NCBI GenBank assembly: GCA_029260015.1
Contig: JAJDEB010000014.1
Location: 45,876-109,875, forward strand
Length of the DNA: 64,000 bases
DNA from: Phycisphaerae bacterium
GTDB lineage: Bacteria > Planctomycetota > Phycisphaerae > UBA1845
Direction of reading: 5' to 3'
In this document: positions 1 to 9,470 of the stretch, one piece after another
How positions within the stretch are numbered: the first letter of the stretch is position 1
How the letters are laid out: each line of letters begins with the position of its first letter
Notes under the pieces: generated by a model
The model's input: only the letters and a program-made list of their open reading frames with translations
Told to the model about the DNA's origin: nothing
Database searches by the model: none
Position numbers and translations under genes: made by a program

Positions 1-2
1 CG

Positions 3-269
3 GCATCGCGCGGGTTGTGCTCGGTTTGTGAGACGGTTCATCCGGAGGTATACCACTTGCCAGACGGCACGCGCTTTTGCCCGAGGCACTACGCCGAATT
101 GATCCAAACGCGCACGAAAGACACGCCCGACGAACGCATGATCACGCTCGAACGGTCGCTGGCCAACCTCGTGCGCAATGGAGAGATCACACCGATGGAA
201 GCCGAAAAATGGGCGAATCACCCGATGGCTCTGCTCGACGAACTGCAGCGCGGCGAACGTGACAAATAG
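3..269 (+). CDS. small zinc-finger-like protein, 5' end cut by window
   Basis: The reading frame is open to the left edge, so the N-terminus is probably missing; a TTG at 15 is a possible but unconvincing start because it would put the first cysteine at residue 2. The visible part has CSVC followed about 20 residues later by CPRHY, a pattern consistent with a four-ligand zinc knuckle. It ends in a charged helical region with LERSLANLVRNGEITPMEA, which looks like a small helix-turn-helix or hairpin. I do not recognise the family. The stop at 269 is followed by about 340 bases without a convincing gene. Confidence 0.5.
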   Translation, partial: ASRGLCSVCETVHPEVYHLPDGTRFCPRHYAELIQTRTKDTPDERMITLERSLANLVRNGEITPMEAEKWANHPMALLDELQRGERDK

Positions 270-613
270 TGGCACAACCGCGTTCCCAATCCTGAGAACG
301 CGCATTCGCGAATCATGCGTTCACTCAAATTGAACTCGCGGCAAAATACCTAAATTACCAATAATGGTTCATCCGATAAGAATGCTGTGGCGGCTTGTTT
401 GGAGAAAGCGGGCGGTCACACGTCTGGAACCCAGATCCATGTGTCAGACCTAGGTGCAAGGCACATTGGCTTACAGGTCAGGGACGACTGGACGACATCG
501 CAAGGATGCGAAAGGGAAGCCGCGCAACGTTTCAAGGTCTCGTTGATTTCATCGAGATTTCAGAACGAAGCGTGGCTTCTCTATTTTTTACCACGCGCGG
601 GAATGACGAATCA
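270..613. other. intergenic stretch, no convincing gene
   Basis: Several overlapping frames are open here but none has a ribosome site or a protein-like composition, and the longest on the plus strand runs far into the opposite-strand HD-GYP gene. Near 592-610 the sequence CGCGCGGGAATGACG resembles one arm of the REP-type repeat seen complete at 17451-17532, so a decayed copy may lie here. Confidence 0.4.
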
Positions 614-2650
614 CTAGCTGCCTGCCACTGCGCCTTTGGCTTTGGTTTCCAACTCTTTTCGCTTGGCTTTGAGATAACGTCGTGCAGATGCGATGCCTTC
701 GCGATTGGAACTAAAGCGATGCTGCGTGATGTCGCTAAAGGCCCGGACAGCCAACCGCACATGCTTGCCGTTTCCTTCCACAGCCTTCGAGACGTAGTTG
801 AAACCGCTCCAATCGTTCATCTGCCCCAGAGCACCAGCCGCATTGATTGCAATCTTTTCTTCCGGATCGTTGAGCAGAGTTCGAAGCGCCGAGGCGGCTT
901 CGTAGATCTTGCCGATACCAACAGCGAAGATCGCCCGCTCGCGAATGTCGGCATCCGCATCGTGTAGCAAATCAACCAACGCGCCGCGCGTCGCCCGCCC
1001 GCCCATCGCGGGCATGATGTCGATCGCCTTGATCCGAACGGGTTTGTCGTTTGACATCGAAAGCGCGATCACGACTTGTTGAGCTGAGATCGACTGATCG
1101 TGCTTCTGAGCAATGGTCTCAAGTTGCGCAATCGCCGACGTGATATCGCTGCGGCGGTCGGATTCGCTCGCGGTTGCCCCTTCTACAGCTGAAGTTTTCG
1201 CAGCGTCGTCACCCTCCGTTGTGCAGACTGGAACATATCCACCCATCGGAATCACATCGGTTTGCTCGTGAATGGATTGCTCGCTGATGCGTCCGAGAAA
1301 TCGAAGGCCAACTTTGTAAACGTTTTCCTCGTGGCGGCGCGACCATGACACCATCGTCTTGAGCCACTCGAAATGACCTGCGACTTTGACACGAACGTTT
1401 AATATTTCACCACGATACAAGGGGTGGGCGCTCAGGATGCACATGCCGCCACGCGATATATCAAAAACGCATGCCCCGAATTCCCCGATGCCTGATTCGG
1501 CTTTGCTCAGCGAACCGGCGTGAAGACAACGAACCACCGACGTGCCCCGACAGCGATGGCGCGGGCGACGTTGATTTACCGATAGTCGCCCAGCACGTTT
1601 GAGGGCATTTTCGTGGCGCGCGGACAAATCTTCTTCGCCCTCATCCGTACCGTCAGGGGTTCGTTCGCTTGATCGAACGGCGGCTTCCTTCTTCTCGCAA
1701 AGACTCGTCCAACATTTGAGCATGTCGGCGTCGAACTGGCGATTGGCTTGATAGCCCATGACACGGTTGGCTTCTGCGATACCGAGTTGCGATCGATAAG
1801 CCCGCGGACCGATCATCGCATGAAACGTATCGACGATGCTCAGAGCGCGCGAACCTGCGAGAATCTCGTTCCCAGAAATACCCAACGGATAACCGCGTCC
1901 ATCAATCCGCTCGTGGTGCTGCAAGATAAACTGCCGCGAGACAGCCGGGATGCTCTCGTCGTCACCGATCAGTCGCACACTTTCAATCGGATGCTGCTGC
2001 AACAGGAGCACTTCTTCTTGCGAAAGCGGACCGGGGCGGTTCAAAATCTCGACCGGAATCGAAAGCTTGCCGATATCGTGCAGCATGCCGGCAAGGCCCA
2101 GCGCCCGAAGCAATTTCTCATCGCTTCCGAAGAGTTCATATCCAAACAGAATCGCCAACGTCGAAACCATCTGCATGTGGGCTGCCGTCGAACGTTCGTG
2201 GCCGGCCATCTGAAATAGATGCCCCGCAATGCGAGCGTCACCGGTCACACTTGCAAGAATGCTCTCAACCAGATTGCTGGCCCGCGTGAGACTTTCCTTG
2301 GATGCGGATGATTCCAGTAGGCTCTTCGCCGCCGATGTTCCGGCGGTATGGACGATTTCGGCTTTGTCGACAGCCGGAAGGCTTGGATTCTTGAGAATCG
2401 TATCGATCCGACTCTCGATCGATTTTTCGAACTCAAGCAACTCGTCACTGCGGACAAGGATCGTCGAGACGCCACTCTCAAGCAGGCGACTCAGATCCGG
2501 ACCCTTGCCACCGTGCGCAGAATCGGAGTAGAACACCGGCCCCTTGCCATCCGCCGACGGCAGGTAGACTTCGATGTTACTACCGTCTTCGTTCGCTAGT
2601 GCGCGGACCGCCGACGTCGGCAACTTCGCAAAGTTTGGTTGGTCTGACAT
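614..2650 (-). CDS. HD-GYP phosphodiesterase with PilZ and HEAT-repeat domains
   Basis: 678 residues in three parts. Residues about 140-310 are an HD-GYP domain, with the HD pair at 191-192 (MLHDIGK), HHE at 245-247 and DGRGYP at 250-255; this family hydrolyses cyclic di-GMP. Residues about 360-460 are a PilZ domain, with the arginine switch RRPRHR at 361-366 and DISRGG at 397-402, the c-di-GMP binding pair. The C-terminal third (about 520-665) is helical with HEAT-like repeats (DADIRERAIFAVG, DPEEKIAINAAGALG), likely a protein-binding scaffold. No membrane segment is visible, so it is probably cytoplasmic. Enzyme and receptor for the same nucleotide sit on one chain, which suggests self-regulation (inference). 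It starts with ATG at 2650 with only a weak ribosome site and stands alone, not in an operon. Confidence 0.9.
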   Translation of the reverse strand: MSDQPNFAKLPTSAVRALANEDGSNIEVYLPSADGKGPVFYSDSAHGGKGPDLSRLLESGVSTILVRSDELLEFEKSIESRIDTILKNPSLPAVDKAEIVHTAGTSAAKSLLESSASKESLTRASNLVESILASVTGDARIAGHLFQMAGHERSTAAHMQMVSTLAILFGYELFGSDEKLLRALGLAGMLHDIGKLSIPVEILNRPGPLSQEEVLLLQQHPIESVRLIGDDESIPAVSRQFILQHHERIDGRGYPLGISGNEILAGSRALSIVDTFHAMIGPRAYRSQLGIAEANRVMGYQANRQFDADMLKCWTSLCEKKEAAVRSSERTPDGTDEGEEDLSARHENALKRAGRLSVNQRRPRHRCRGTSVVRCLHAGSLSKAESGIGEFGACVFDISRGGMCILSAHPLYRGEILNVRVKVAGHFEWLKTMVSWSRRHEENVYKVGLRFLGRISEQSIHEQTDVIPMGGYVPVCTTEGDDAAKTSAVEGATASESDRRSDITSAIAQLETIAQKHDQSISAQQVVIALSMSNDKPVRIKAIDIMPAMGGRATRGALVDLLHDADADIRERAIFAVGIGKIYEAASALRTLLNDPEEKIAINAAGALGQMNDWSGFNYVSKAVEGNGKHVRLAVRAFSDITQHRFSSNREGIASARRYLKAKRKELETKAKGAVAGS

Positions 2651-2853
2651 GTGCCGGCCCCAAAGTTTCGCAGTGCGGGTTTATCGTTCTCCAATACCAC
2701 CCGACAAACCAATATTTACGATTCCCCGACGCGCACAGCAAAACAAGCGAGATTCGCGCGTGTCCGATACTCGGCTGAACCTTCATCAGCAACGCCAAAT
2801 CAACGGCGTTGTTCGCTACCGTTTGCTGACGTTCAATGTGATATGACATACGA

Positions 2854-2936
2854 GTAGGGTCCGCTGTGCGGACCGAAATGCGACGAGTTGATTCATACTT
2901 GTATCAATGAACAACGGTCCGCCAAGCGGACCCTAC
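2854..2936. repeat. REPIN-like inverted repeat (family 1)
   Basis: Two 21-base arms, 2854-2874 and 2916-2936, are inverted copies of each other with two differences; each begins or ends with GTAGGGTCCGC and is itself a hairpin (GGTCCGC-CAAG-GCGGACC type). They are separated by 41 bases. Paired inverted REP palindromes with this geometry are usually non-autonomous elements moved by a RAYT transposase, and none is present in this window. It sits between the spoVR stop and the HD-GYP start. Confidence 0.65.
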
Positions 2937-2942
2937 ATTGAA

Positions 2943-4526
2943 TCAACCAACGGTAACGAAAGAGTTGCTTGGCAATGGTGTCTCTTCATCAATGCTGTGC
3001 TGCGTGGATTGCTCACCGTCGAAGCTGAAGAGGATCGGGTCGTCGTCGATGATCGTTTCGATGTGGACGGGCCGGCGCCACAAACGGTAGAGCGCTTTGA
3101 GCGTTTCCTTGGCGTACTTGATATCGAGGTCGATCTCGCCATGCCGATGCCCGAGGTACAGCTCGCCGCGATTGCGATAGTTGCCGTCGAGAACGTAGAT
3201 ATACGGCCGGGCGTGGTTGGTCAGCATGAACAACATCTGGTGCTTGATGCGGTCAAAGTCGCGATTGACGACAACCATTCGCCCAGTGGCTGGGTCGTAG
3301 CGATAGTGAAACAACTTCTGCTCTTCGACGAACTCGGGCGTTAAGAATTCATCTAAGAAAGTGACGTCGTTGTAGATCGAGCGCACCTGATAAATTTTCT
3401 CGCGCCCCGGCGATCCGCGTCCGACCACGCGACCAGCTGGCGCTTTGCTCTTGCCCCAATTTCGACGTGTGTGCATGTCGTCGCAGGCGTCGTACTCCGG
3501 TCCGTAGCGCCCGGTGTTCCAGCGTTTTTCGACATCTCTCAGCAACTCGATGCCAAGTTTGTACGGATTCAATCGACCCGGGCTGGTCGCCAGCGTACCC
3601 GAATGGTGATCGCAATAGGTGATCAACTCTTCGGCTTGCAGGCAGTAGCGCGTCATGATGGTCGAGTGCCAATAGCTTGCCCAACCTTCGTTAAGAATCT
3701 TGGTCTGTCCCTGCGGTGCAAAGTAATATGCCTCTTGGCGGACGATCGAGAGAATGTCGGCTTCCCAATCCTTCAGCGGCGCATTCTCGAGTATAAACAA
3801 GAGCACGTCGCGCATCGGATGACTTGGCACCGACGACGCGCTGCGCCCATCTTCCGCTTGTCTGAGGCGCAATTCTTCGTCGACAGTCACCGGCGGATTG
3901 ATATAACGATCCATGTACGATTTCGCCGGATACTTATCACCGTCTATGGATTCCTTTTCACCGCGTTCGTGCTTGGCTGCCCGCTGCTTGACCGCCGATC
4001 GACTGTCGCGCCGCTGCATGAATACCGAATGCGGATCGATCAGGTTTTCGACGGACAGGCAGGTGTCGATGAACTCCTCAACCGGGTCCAGCCCGTGGCG
4101 CGAAATGTATCGACGGACGCGCGTGGCATGGTTGGCCATGTCGTCCATCATCCGGCGGTTCGTCTTGGAAAACCATTGGTTGTTCTTGAAGAAATCGCAG
4201 TGACCATAGACGTGTGCGATGACGGTCTTTTGATCGACGAGGGCGTTGTCGCGAAGGAGGTACGCGTAGCACGGGTCATTGTTGATGACCATTTCGTAAA
4301 TCTTGCCGAGCCCGTAAGTGTGTTGCTTGCGAAGGCGGTCGTACTCCATCCCGAATCGCCAGTGCGGATAGCGCTGCGGAAATCCACCATACGCAGCCAC
4401 CTGACTCATCTCGTCGCTTTCGAGCATCTCGAAGATCGTCGGGTAGAAATCCAGGCCTTCCAGGCGCGCGTACTCCGCGATGGATTCGGCATACTCGGCC
4501 AGGATTTTCGGAAGAACCCGTCTCAT
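2943..4526 (-). CDS. spoVR: SpoVR family protein
   Basis: 527 residues, close to the family's usual length. Recognised from the N-terminal region with YPTIFEMLESDEM, GGFPQRYPHWRFGMEYDRL and VIAHVYGHCDFFKNN, and the later NEGWASYWH block, all conserved in SpoVR/YcgB. The His/Glu-rich conserved motifs have suggested a metal site, but the biochemical role is unknown; in Bacillus SpoVR affects spore cortex formation and in Escherichia coli ycgB is RpoS-controlled. It is the last gene of a three-gene minus-strand run after prkA and yeaH, 32 bases after the yeaH stop. This co-occurrence is well known and points to a shared stress or starvation response. Confidence 0.93.
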   Translation of the reverse strand: MRRVLPKILAEYAESIAEYARLEGLDFYPTIFEMLESDEMSQVAAYGGFPQRYPHWRFGMEYDRLRKQHTYGLGKIYEMVINNDPCYAYLLRDNALVDQKTVIAHVYGHCDFFKNNQWFSKTNRRMMDDMANHATRVRRYISRHGLDPVEEFIDTCLSVENLIDPHSVFMQRRDSRSAVKQRAAKHERGEKESIDGDKYPAKSYMDRYINPPVTVDEELRLRQAEDGRSASSVPSHPMRDVLLFILENAPLKDWEADILSIVRQEAYYFAPQGQTKILNEGWASYWHSTIMTRYCLQAEELITYCDHHSGTLATSPGRLNPYKLGIELLRDVEKRWNTGRYGPEYDACDDMHTRRNWGKSKAPAGRVVGRGSPGREKIYQVRSIYNDVTFLDEFLTPEFVEEQKLFHYRYDPATGRMVVVNRDFDRIKHQMLFMLTNHARPYIYVLDGNYRNRGELYLGHRHGEIDLDIKYAKETLKALYRLWRRPVHIETIIDDDPILFSFDGEQSTQHSIDEETPLPSNSFVTVG

Positions 4527-4558
4527 CTCAATCGCTCAATCGAAGAATCATCCTTGGA

Positions 4559-5650
4559 CTATTGGCCGCTCATGAAAAATGTCTTGATGCTGTCGTAAAT
4601 ATCGTCTTTCGTGTTGACTCTCGACGTGACCAGGTTGTCGATGTCAGGCAAATGCTCATGCAGGACGTTGATGAAGTTACCGCTGCCATACGCACTGGCC
4701 ACCTGGCAATATCCGAACAGATTGATCTGTGGCAGCAGAACTTCTGAAAGCATCCGACAGCATTCGCGACTGTCCGATTCGCTGCTGTTGTCACCATCGG
4801 AGAAGTGAAACAGGTAAACGTTCCACTCGTTGGCGTCGTACGTCGTTTCCAGCAAGTCCTTCGCCAACCGAAACGCACTTGAAATACGCGTTCCTCCGTC
4901 TTCGCGCAACCTAAAGAACGTCTCGCGGTCCACCTCGCCAGCCCGAACGTCGTGTACGATGTAGCGACTTTCGATGCCCTGATAGTTCCGCCGCAACCAC
5001 GCATCGATCCAGAATGCTTCCAACCGCACCAGTTCTTTCTGCTCGCTGCCCATCGAACCGGATACGTCCATCATGTAAATAATGACCGCGTTGGATTGCG
5101 GACTTCTGACGGTTTTCCAGCTTCGATAAACCTTGTCACCGCGTTCAAAAATGATTCGCGGACGGGCGGGGTCATAGGCTCCGCTCATGATCTGACGGCG
5201 CAACGCTTTGCGAAACGTTCGTTTGAAGTGCCTGAGCGATTCGGGTCCGGATTGGCGGATGCCCGTATAGCGATCGCGCTGGGAAGTGATGTTCTTGCGG
5301 CCGCGTGGTTGAATGCGGGGCAGTAGCAACTCTTCGCCGAGAATGTCGGCTAACTCGTCAAGCCCGACTTCGACTTCAAGGATGTGGCGACCTTCCTGCG
5401 TACCGCCCGGCCCCATTCCTTCACCGCTGCCGACTTCATCACCGGGTTGACCGTCTCCACTGCCGACACCGGCATCGCTGTTGTCGCCGTAACGGAATCG
5501 AGGCGTGTCGATGTTGCCCACGGGAATGCTGATGGAGCGCTTCCCCTCGCGGCCCAGAAGCTCACCCTGGGAAAGAAACTTCCGCAAATCTTTGCGGATT
5601 TTCCCTTTGACGATCTGTCGAAATCGTTGGTGGTCCTTGGCGATCTTCAT
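4559..5650 (-). CDS. yeaH: YeaH/YhbH family protein (DUF444, von Willebrand-like)
   Basis: 363 residues. The N-terminus (FRQIVKGKIRKDLRKFLSQG) and the basic stretch before residue 80 are typical of YeaH. A Gly-rich linker of about 40 residues follows, then a C-terminal von Willebrand A-like fold with the MIDAS-type motif DVSGSMG near residue 195 and later YLFHFSDGDN. This family is the genetic partner of the PrkA kinase; in Escherichia coli yeaG and yeaH act together in nitrogen starvation and stationary phase, and YeaH has been proposed as a partner or substrate of the kinase. It lies 89 bases downstream of prkA and 32 bases upstream of spoVR. Confidence 0.92.
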   Translation of the reverse strand: MKIAKDHQRFRQIVKGKIRKDLRKFLSQGELLGREGKRSISIPVGNIDTPRFRYGDNSDAGVGSGDGQPGDEVGSGEGMGPGGTQEGRHILEVEVGLDELADILGEELLLPRIQPRGRKNITSQRDRYTGIRQSGPESLRHFKRTFRKALRRQIMSGAYDPARPRIIFERGDKVYRSWKTVRSPQSNAVIIYMMDVSGSMGSEQKELVRLEAFWIDAWLRRNYQGIESRYIVHDVRAGEVDRETFFRLREDGGTRISSAFRLAKDLLETTYDANEWNVYLFHFSDGDNSSESDSRECCRMLSEVLLPQINLFGYCQVASAYGSGNFINVLHEHLPDIDNLVTSRVNTKDDIYDSIKTFFMSGQ

Positions 5651-5739
5651 GGCGCTTATTCATATCCCCCTGGCCTCAACCACGCGGCGATTCGCAATCC
5701 GTTGCCGATGCTTCGCCCCCGTCGGTTCGACGCGTAGGT

Positions 5740-7800
5740 TTATTCGTTGCCTTCGGCATCGCCCCGTGCAAAAATGCTGGCGACATAGTTGAGCACATCC
5801 GTCGCGCTCGTTTCGTTGTAGCCGAAATACTTAATAAGACGCTGCTTGACGACATCGATCTTGGCCTGCGTTTCGTCATCGACGACGCCCGACACCACGT
5901 TCTTGAGTTTGATCGTGTCGCGTTGATCTTCAAAGAGCTTCAGTTCAAGCGCCTTGTGCAAACGGGCATTGGTTTGATACTCAAACCGCTTGCCGTCGAG
6001 CGACAACGCCCCGATGTAGTTCATGATTTCCTGACGGAAGTCGTCCTTGCGCGATTCGGGGATATCGATCTTCTCTTCGATCGAACGCATCAGCCGCTCA
6101 TCCGGTTCCTCATCCTTACCGGTGTATTTGTTGCGGACTTTTTCGTGTTGCGTGTAGGCTCGGACGTTTTCGATGTAGTTTGAGCACAACCGCTTGATGG
6201 CGTCCTCGTCGGCGCTGATCGCACGCTGCACTTCGCTCTTTAAGATGTCCTCGTATTCTTCCTTCACCATGCCCAATAGCTCGCGGTAGCGCTTCTTGAG
6301 TTCCTCATCGTTAATCAGACTGTGATGCGATAAGCCGCTCTCCAGTTCGTTCATCACCATGAACGGATTGACGCAGCGCTCTTCCTGGGCCTGATCGGAT
6401 ACCAGGGCATTTGAAATCTTGTCTTGAATGTAACGCGGCGAGATGCCCTGCATGCCTTCGCGCGGGGCTTCATCACGCAGTTCGCGAACGGAGTCTTCCG
6501 TAAAGTTCGGAATGGTGCGGCCGTTATAGAGTTTGAGCTTCTGCATCAACGACAAACCGGCTTTCTTAGGCTCCTCCAAACGCGTCAAAACCGCCCACAT
6601 CGCGGCTGTCTCCAAGGTATGCGGAGCGATATGAACGCCTCGAATCTTGTCCTTATTGAAATCCTTGTCGTAAATCTTGATCTCGTCAGCCAGCTTGATG
6701 TTGTACGGAACGTCGATGCGAATCGTGCGGTCGCGGAACGCTTCCATAAGCTCATTGGCTTGCAGCTTCTTGTATTCCGGCTCATTGGTGTGACCGATGA
6801 TGACTTCGTCGATGTCGGTCTGGGCGAATTTCTTAGGCTTGATCGAATGCTCCTGCGACGCGCCAAGTAAGTCATAGAGAAATGCCACGTCCAGCTTCAA
6901 CACTTCGATAAACTCAACTATGCCGCGATTGGCAACGTTCAATTCTCCGTCAAAGTTAAACGCCCGCGGATCGCTGTCACTGCCATACTCTGCGATCTTG
7001 CGATAATTGATGTCACCAGTCAGTTCGGTCGAATCCTGGTTCTTCTCATCCTTCGGTTGGAACGTGCCAATTCCGCGACGGTCCTTCTCCGACAGAATCA
7101 ATCGCTGCACCACGATGTGGTCCATCACCTTCGTCCAATCGCCGTCGTACTTTACCTGCAAATCATCGAACATCTTTCGACAGAACGGATCGAGATGCCC
7201 TTCCATGCGGATGCGACGATTCTCAGGCAAGTCGCCATTGATGCGATCAAGCACTTCGGCTCGGGCTTCGAGCGGAATTAGTTTCAGCGGTTCTTCATGC
7301 ATCGGGCACGGATAGAGTTGCTCGGTCCCGTCCGCATTGGGAATCTTCCACGAAAACGTATACGCAGCCCCCTCTTCCAGCTTCGAGTACTGTTCGATCC
7401 CGCGCTTCAGCAGACGCACGATCGTGCTCTTCGACGAACCCACCGGACCGTGCAACAACAGAATCCGGCGCTCCGTGCCATAGCCATAAGCAGCCGACCG
7501 AAATACGTCGACCAGATTCATCAACGTCTTGTCAAGACCGAAGATGCCGTCGGCCCCGTTGTTGATCGTGTCGGAAAAGAAGTTGTAACGAATCATGTCC
7601 TCCCGATTAACCTTGTAGCGCTCGGTGCCATAGTGGAGGATCATGTCGTATAGACGTTGGAATGCGTTTCGGGCGATGGATGGATTCTTCGCGACCAAAT
7701 CCAAATAATCCCAGATGGTGCCCTTCCAGTGCTGATCGTGGAAGCGCTTCACGTCGATCTTATTATTGATAAGGTCGATCAGTTCAGTTTTGCTCGCCAT
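5740..7800 (-). CDS. prkA: PrkA family serine protein kinase
   Basis: 686 residues, normal for PrkA/YeaG. The N-terminal AAA-like module has a Walker A motif [10 protein letters not shown] near residue 117 and the typical long insert with [21 protein letters not shown]; the C-terminal part is the kinase-like domain. PrkA proteins phosphorylate protein targets on serine or threonine, and some act as AAA+ proteases. The ATG at 7800 is preceded by GGAGG nine bases upstream, which fixes the start. It is the first gene of prkA-yeaH-spoVR, all on the minus strand, and the promoter probably lies in the 436-base gap upstream, which also holds a short tandem repeat. Confidence 0.95.
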   Translation of the reverse strand: MASKTELIDLINNKIDVKRFHDQHWKGTIWDYLDLVAKNPSIARNAFQRLYDMILHYGTERYKVNREDMIRYNFFSDTINNGADGIFGLDKTLMNLVDVFRSAAYGYGTERRILLLHGPVGSSKSTIVRLLKRGIEQYSKLEEGAAYTFSWKIPNADGTEQLYPCPMHEEPLKLIPLEARAEVLDRINGDLPENRRIRMEGHLDPFCRKMFDDLQVKYDGDWTKVMDHIVVQRLILSEKDRRGIGTFQPKDEKNQDSTELTGDINYRKIAEYGSDSDPRAFNFDGELNVANRGIVEFIEVLKLDVAFLYDLLGASQEHSIKPKKFAQTDIDEVIIGHTNEPEYKKLQANELMEAFRDRTIRIDVPYNIKLADEIKIYDKDFNKDKIRGVHIAPHTLETAAMWAVLTRLEEPKKAGLSLMQKLKLYNGRTIPNFTEDSVRELRDEAPREGMQGISPRYIQDKISNALVSDQAQEERCVNPFMVMNELESGLSHHSLINDEELKKRYRELLGMVKEEYEDILKSEVQRAISADEDAIKRLCSNYIENVRAYTQHEKVRNKYTGKDEEPDERLMRSIEEKIDIPESRKDDFRQEIMNYIGALSLDGKRFEYQTNARLHKALELKLFEDQRDTIKLKNVVSGVVDDETQAKIDVVKQRLIKYFGYNETSATDVLNYVASIFARGDAEGNE

Positions 7801-8236
7801 CGTTCAATACCTCCGAATTCAGCATCGCCCTTTTCAAATGCAAAGCCCCATATCCCTGCATCGGCCCATACCCTCGCATCGGCATGACACCCTCAATGCA
7901 TAAAGTGTTACGCGGAGCAATTTCGACCCATCACGATAATTAGGCCCGGCAAGGCCTACGTCTACACAATTCCAGCATAGCTGGCACCAGAAACTTTCAA
8001 TCTGACGGCATCGAATTGGTCCCGGTCTGTCACTCAATTCCAATGGGCTACCCCATTTCGATCCTAGCGCAGCACAGCCCACCAGTCAATCATCTGAGGC
8101 ATGTAAGTTTCTGTCTAGTAACAAGATAGCGATCGGTGCTATTGCAAGAATGGTGAGAATTGAACTTGACTTGGGGCCAATAACGCGGACGAGTCTCTGG
8201 ACAAGTGATTCCGCTAACGCGGGTGTTTACGCGATC
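7801..8236. other. intergenic region upstream of prkA
   Basis: 436 bases between the pfkA stop and the prkA start, both genes on the minus strand. No coding frame is convincing. It carries the prkA ribosome site (GGAGG near 7810-7814) and a tandem repeat at 7847-7882. The prkA promoter must lie here, but no clear -35/-10 pair can be assigned by eye. Confidence 0.5.
7847..7882. repeat. two imperfect 18-base tandem repeats
   Basis: 7847-7864 and 7865-7882 are head-to-tail copies of CCCATAnCCnnGCATCGG with about three differences. They lie 47-82 bases upstream of the prkA start codon, in leader or promoter DNA. They could be a protein binding site or simple replication slippage; nothing else is visible. 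Confidence 0.5.
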
Positions 8237-9340
8237 TTAAAGATCGCTCGTGCCGAAACTAACCCCGATGGCCTTACTCGCGCGAATCAGCGGATCGTTA
8301 AGCGGGACGGTGCGCTGCTGGTCCGCGACGTCGGTGATAGGAACGCTCGAAAGTTCGGATTTCTGCATCACCACCAATCGATCAAACTGTTCCGACGCGA
8401 TCAACTCGGTTGCATGGAATCCGAATTGGGTGGCCAGCACACGGTCATAAGCGCATGGCGTACCACCCCGCTGCACATGGCCCAACACCGTCGCGCGGCA
8501 TTCGAGACGCGTCTTCTCCTCAATCTGACGGGCAAGTTGCGTACTCACACCGCCCAATCGAATCGGGTCGGGCGAATCGACGACAATCTGATCAATCACG
8601 ACGTCACCACCAATCGGCTTCGCCCCTTCAGCCACCGCAATGATCGTGAACGCTTTACCGCGTTTGCTGCGCGTCTTGCAGTAGTTGCACACGACATCGA
8701 GGTCAAAGGGTATCTCGGGAAGCAGGATGATATCCGCACCACTCGCCGCGCCTGCGTGAAGTGTCAGCCAACCCGCGTTTCGCCCCATCATTTCAACGAG
8801 CATCACCCGATGATGACTCGACGCGGTGGTATGGATCCGATCAAGTGCTTCCGTCGCGGTTTCAACTGCAGTTTGAAATCCGAACGTGACTTCCGTGTGC
8901 ATCAGATCATTGTCAATCGTTTTGGGCACGCCGATGCAGCGAATCCCTGTCGTGACCAGATGCGACGCTCCGCTCATCGTGCCATCACCACCGATACAGA
9001 CAATGACATCGAGCTCGCGCGCTGAAATATGTTCAACACATCGTGGAGTGACATCTTCAAAGACGGGCTTCCCGTCTTCATTGATACCAACTTTGAAGTT
9101 GGACGGGTCGGCTTTGTTGCTGGTACCGAGGATCGTCCCACCCTGCGTCAAAATGTTCGACACGTCGGTCATCGTAAGCGGATGCATGCGATTGCGGATG
9201 ATCCCAAGGAAGCCGTCCTCAATACCGATGACCTCCCAACCGTGATCGTTGATCGCCGTCTTCGCCACGGCCCGAATCACCGCATTTAGTCCGGGGCAGT
9301 CACCACCACCGGTAAGAACTCCAATCCGCTTGACGGCCAT
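8237..9340 (-). CDS. pfkA: 6-phosphofructokinase, probably ATP-dependent
   Basis: 367 residues. It transfers phosphate to fructose-6-phosphate at the committed step of glycolysis. It starts with the nucleotide-site motif TGGGDCPGLNAVIR and has GGDGT near residue 100 and PKTIDNDL near 120. In this superfamily, Gly at the GGDG position marks ATP enzymes (pyrophosphate enzymes have Asp), while Lys in PKTIDND is common in pyrophosphate-type and group III enzymes. The combination Gly plus Lys resembles the ATP-dependent group III actinobacterial enzymes, so ATP is predicted as donor. The ATG at 9340 has GGAG eight bases upstream. It stands alone, and a triple 18-base repeat lies directly before it. 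Confidence 0.92.
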   Translation of the reverse strand: MAVKRIGVLTGGGDCPGLNAVIRAVAKTAINDHGWEVIGIEDGFLGIIRNRMHPLTMTDVSNILTQGGTILGTSNKADPSNFKVGINEDGKPVFEDVTPRCVEHISARELDVIVCIGGDGTMSGASHLVTTGIRCIGVPKTIDNDLMHTEVTFGFQTAVETATEALDRIHTTASSHHRVMLVEMMGRNAGWLTLHAGAASGADIILLPEIPFDLDVVCNYCKTRSKRGKAFTIIAVAEGAKPIGGDVVIDQIVVDSPDPIRLGGVSTQLARQIEEKTRLECRATVLGHVQRGGTPCAYDRVLATQFGFHATELIASEQFDRLVVMQKSELSSVPITDVADQQRTVPLNDPLIRASKAIGVSFGTSDL

Positions 9341-9352
9341 TCGTTTGTCTCC

Positions 9353-9403
9353 GTTGAACGATCACAGGGGGTTGAACGATCACAGTGGATTGAACGATCA
9401 CAG
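9353..9403. repeat. three 18-base tandem repeats upstream of pfkA
   Basis: The unit GTTGAACGATCACAG recurs at 9353, 9371 and 9389 with a three-base spacer, giving an 18-base period; the third copy begins with A. The array begins 12 bases upstream of the pfkA start codon and overlaps its leader, next to the ribosome site. An 18-base period is not a whole number of helical turns, so slippage is as likely as an operator. Confidence 0.7.
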
Positions 9404-9470
9404 TGAACCTTCCGTTTTATCGTCCGACGGACCCCCCGTCCATCACCTTGAATCCCTTGACCGATCGAAG

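Noticed and set aside
395..967. Plus-strand frame of 190 residues
   Set aside because: It lies mostly opposite the well-supported HD-GYP gene, has no ribosome site and its translation has no recognisable motif.
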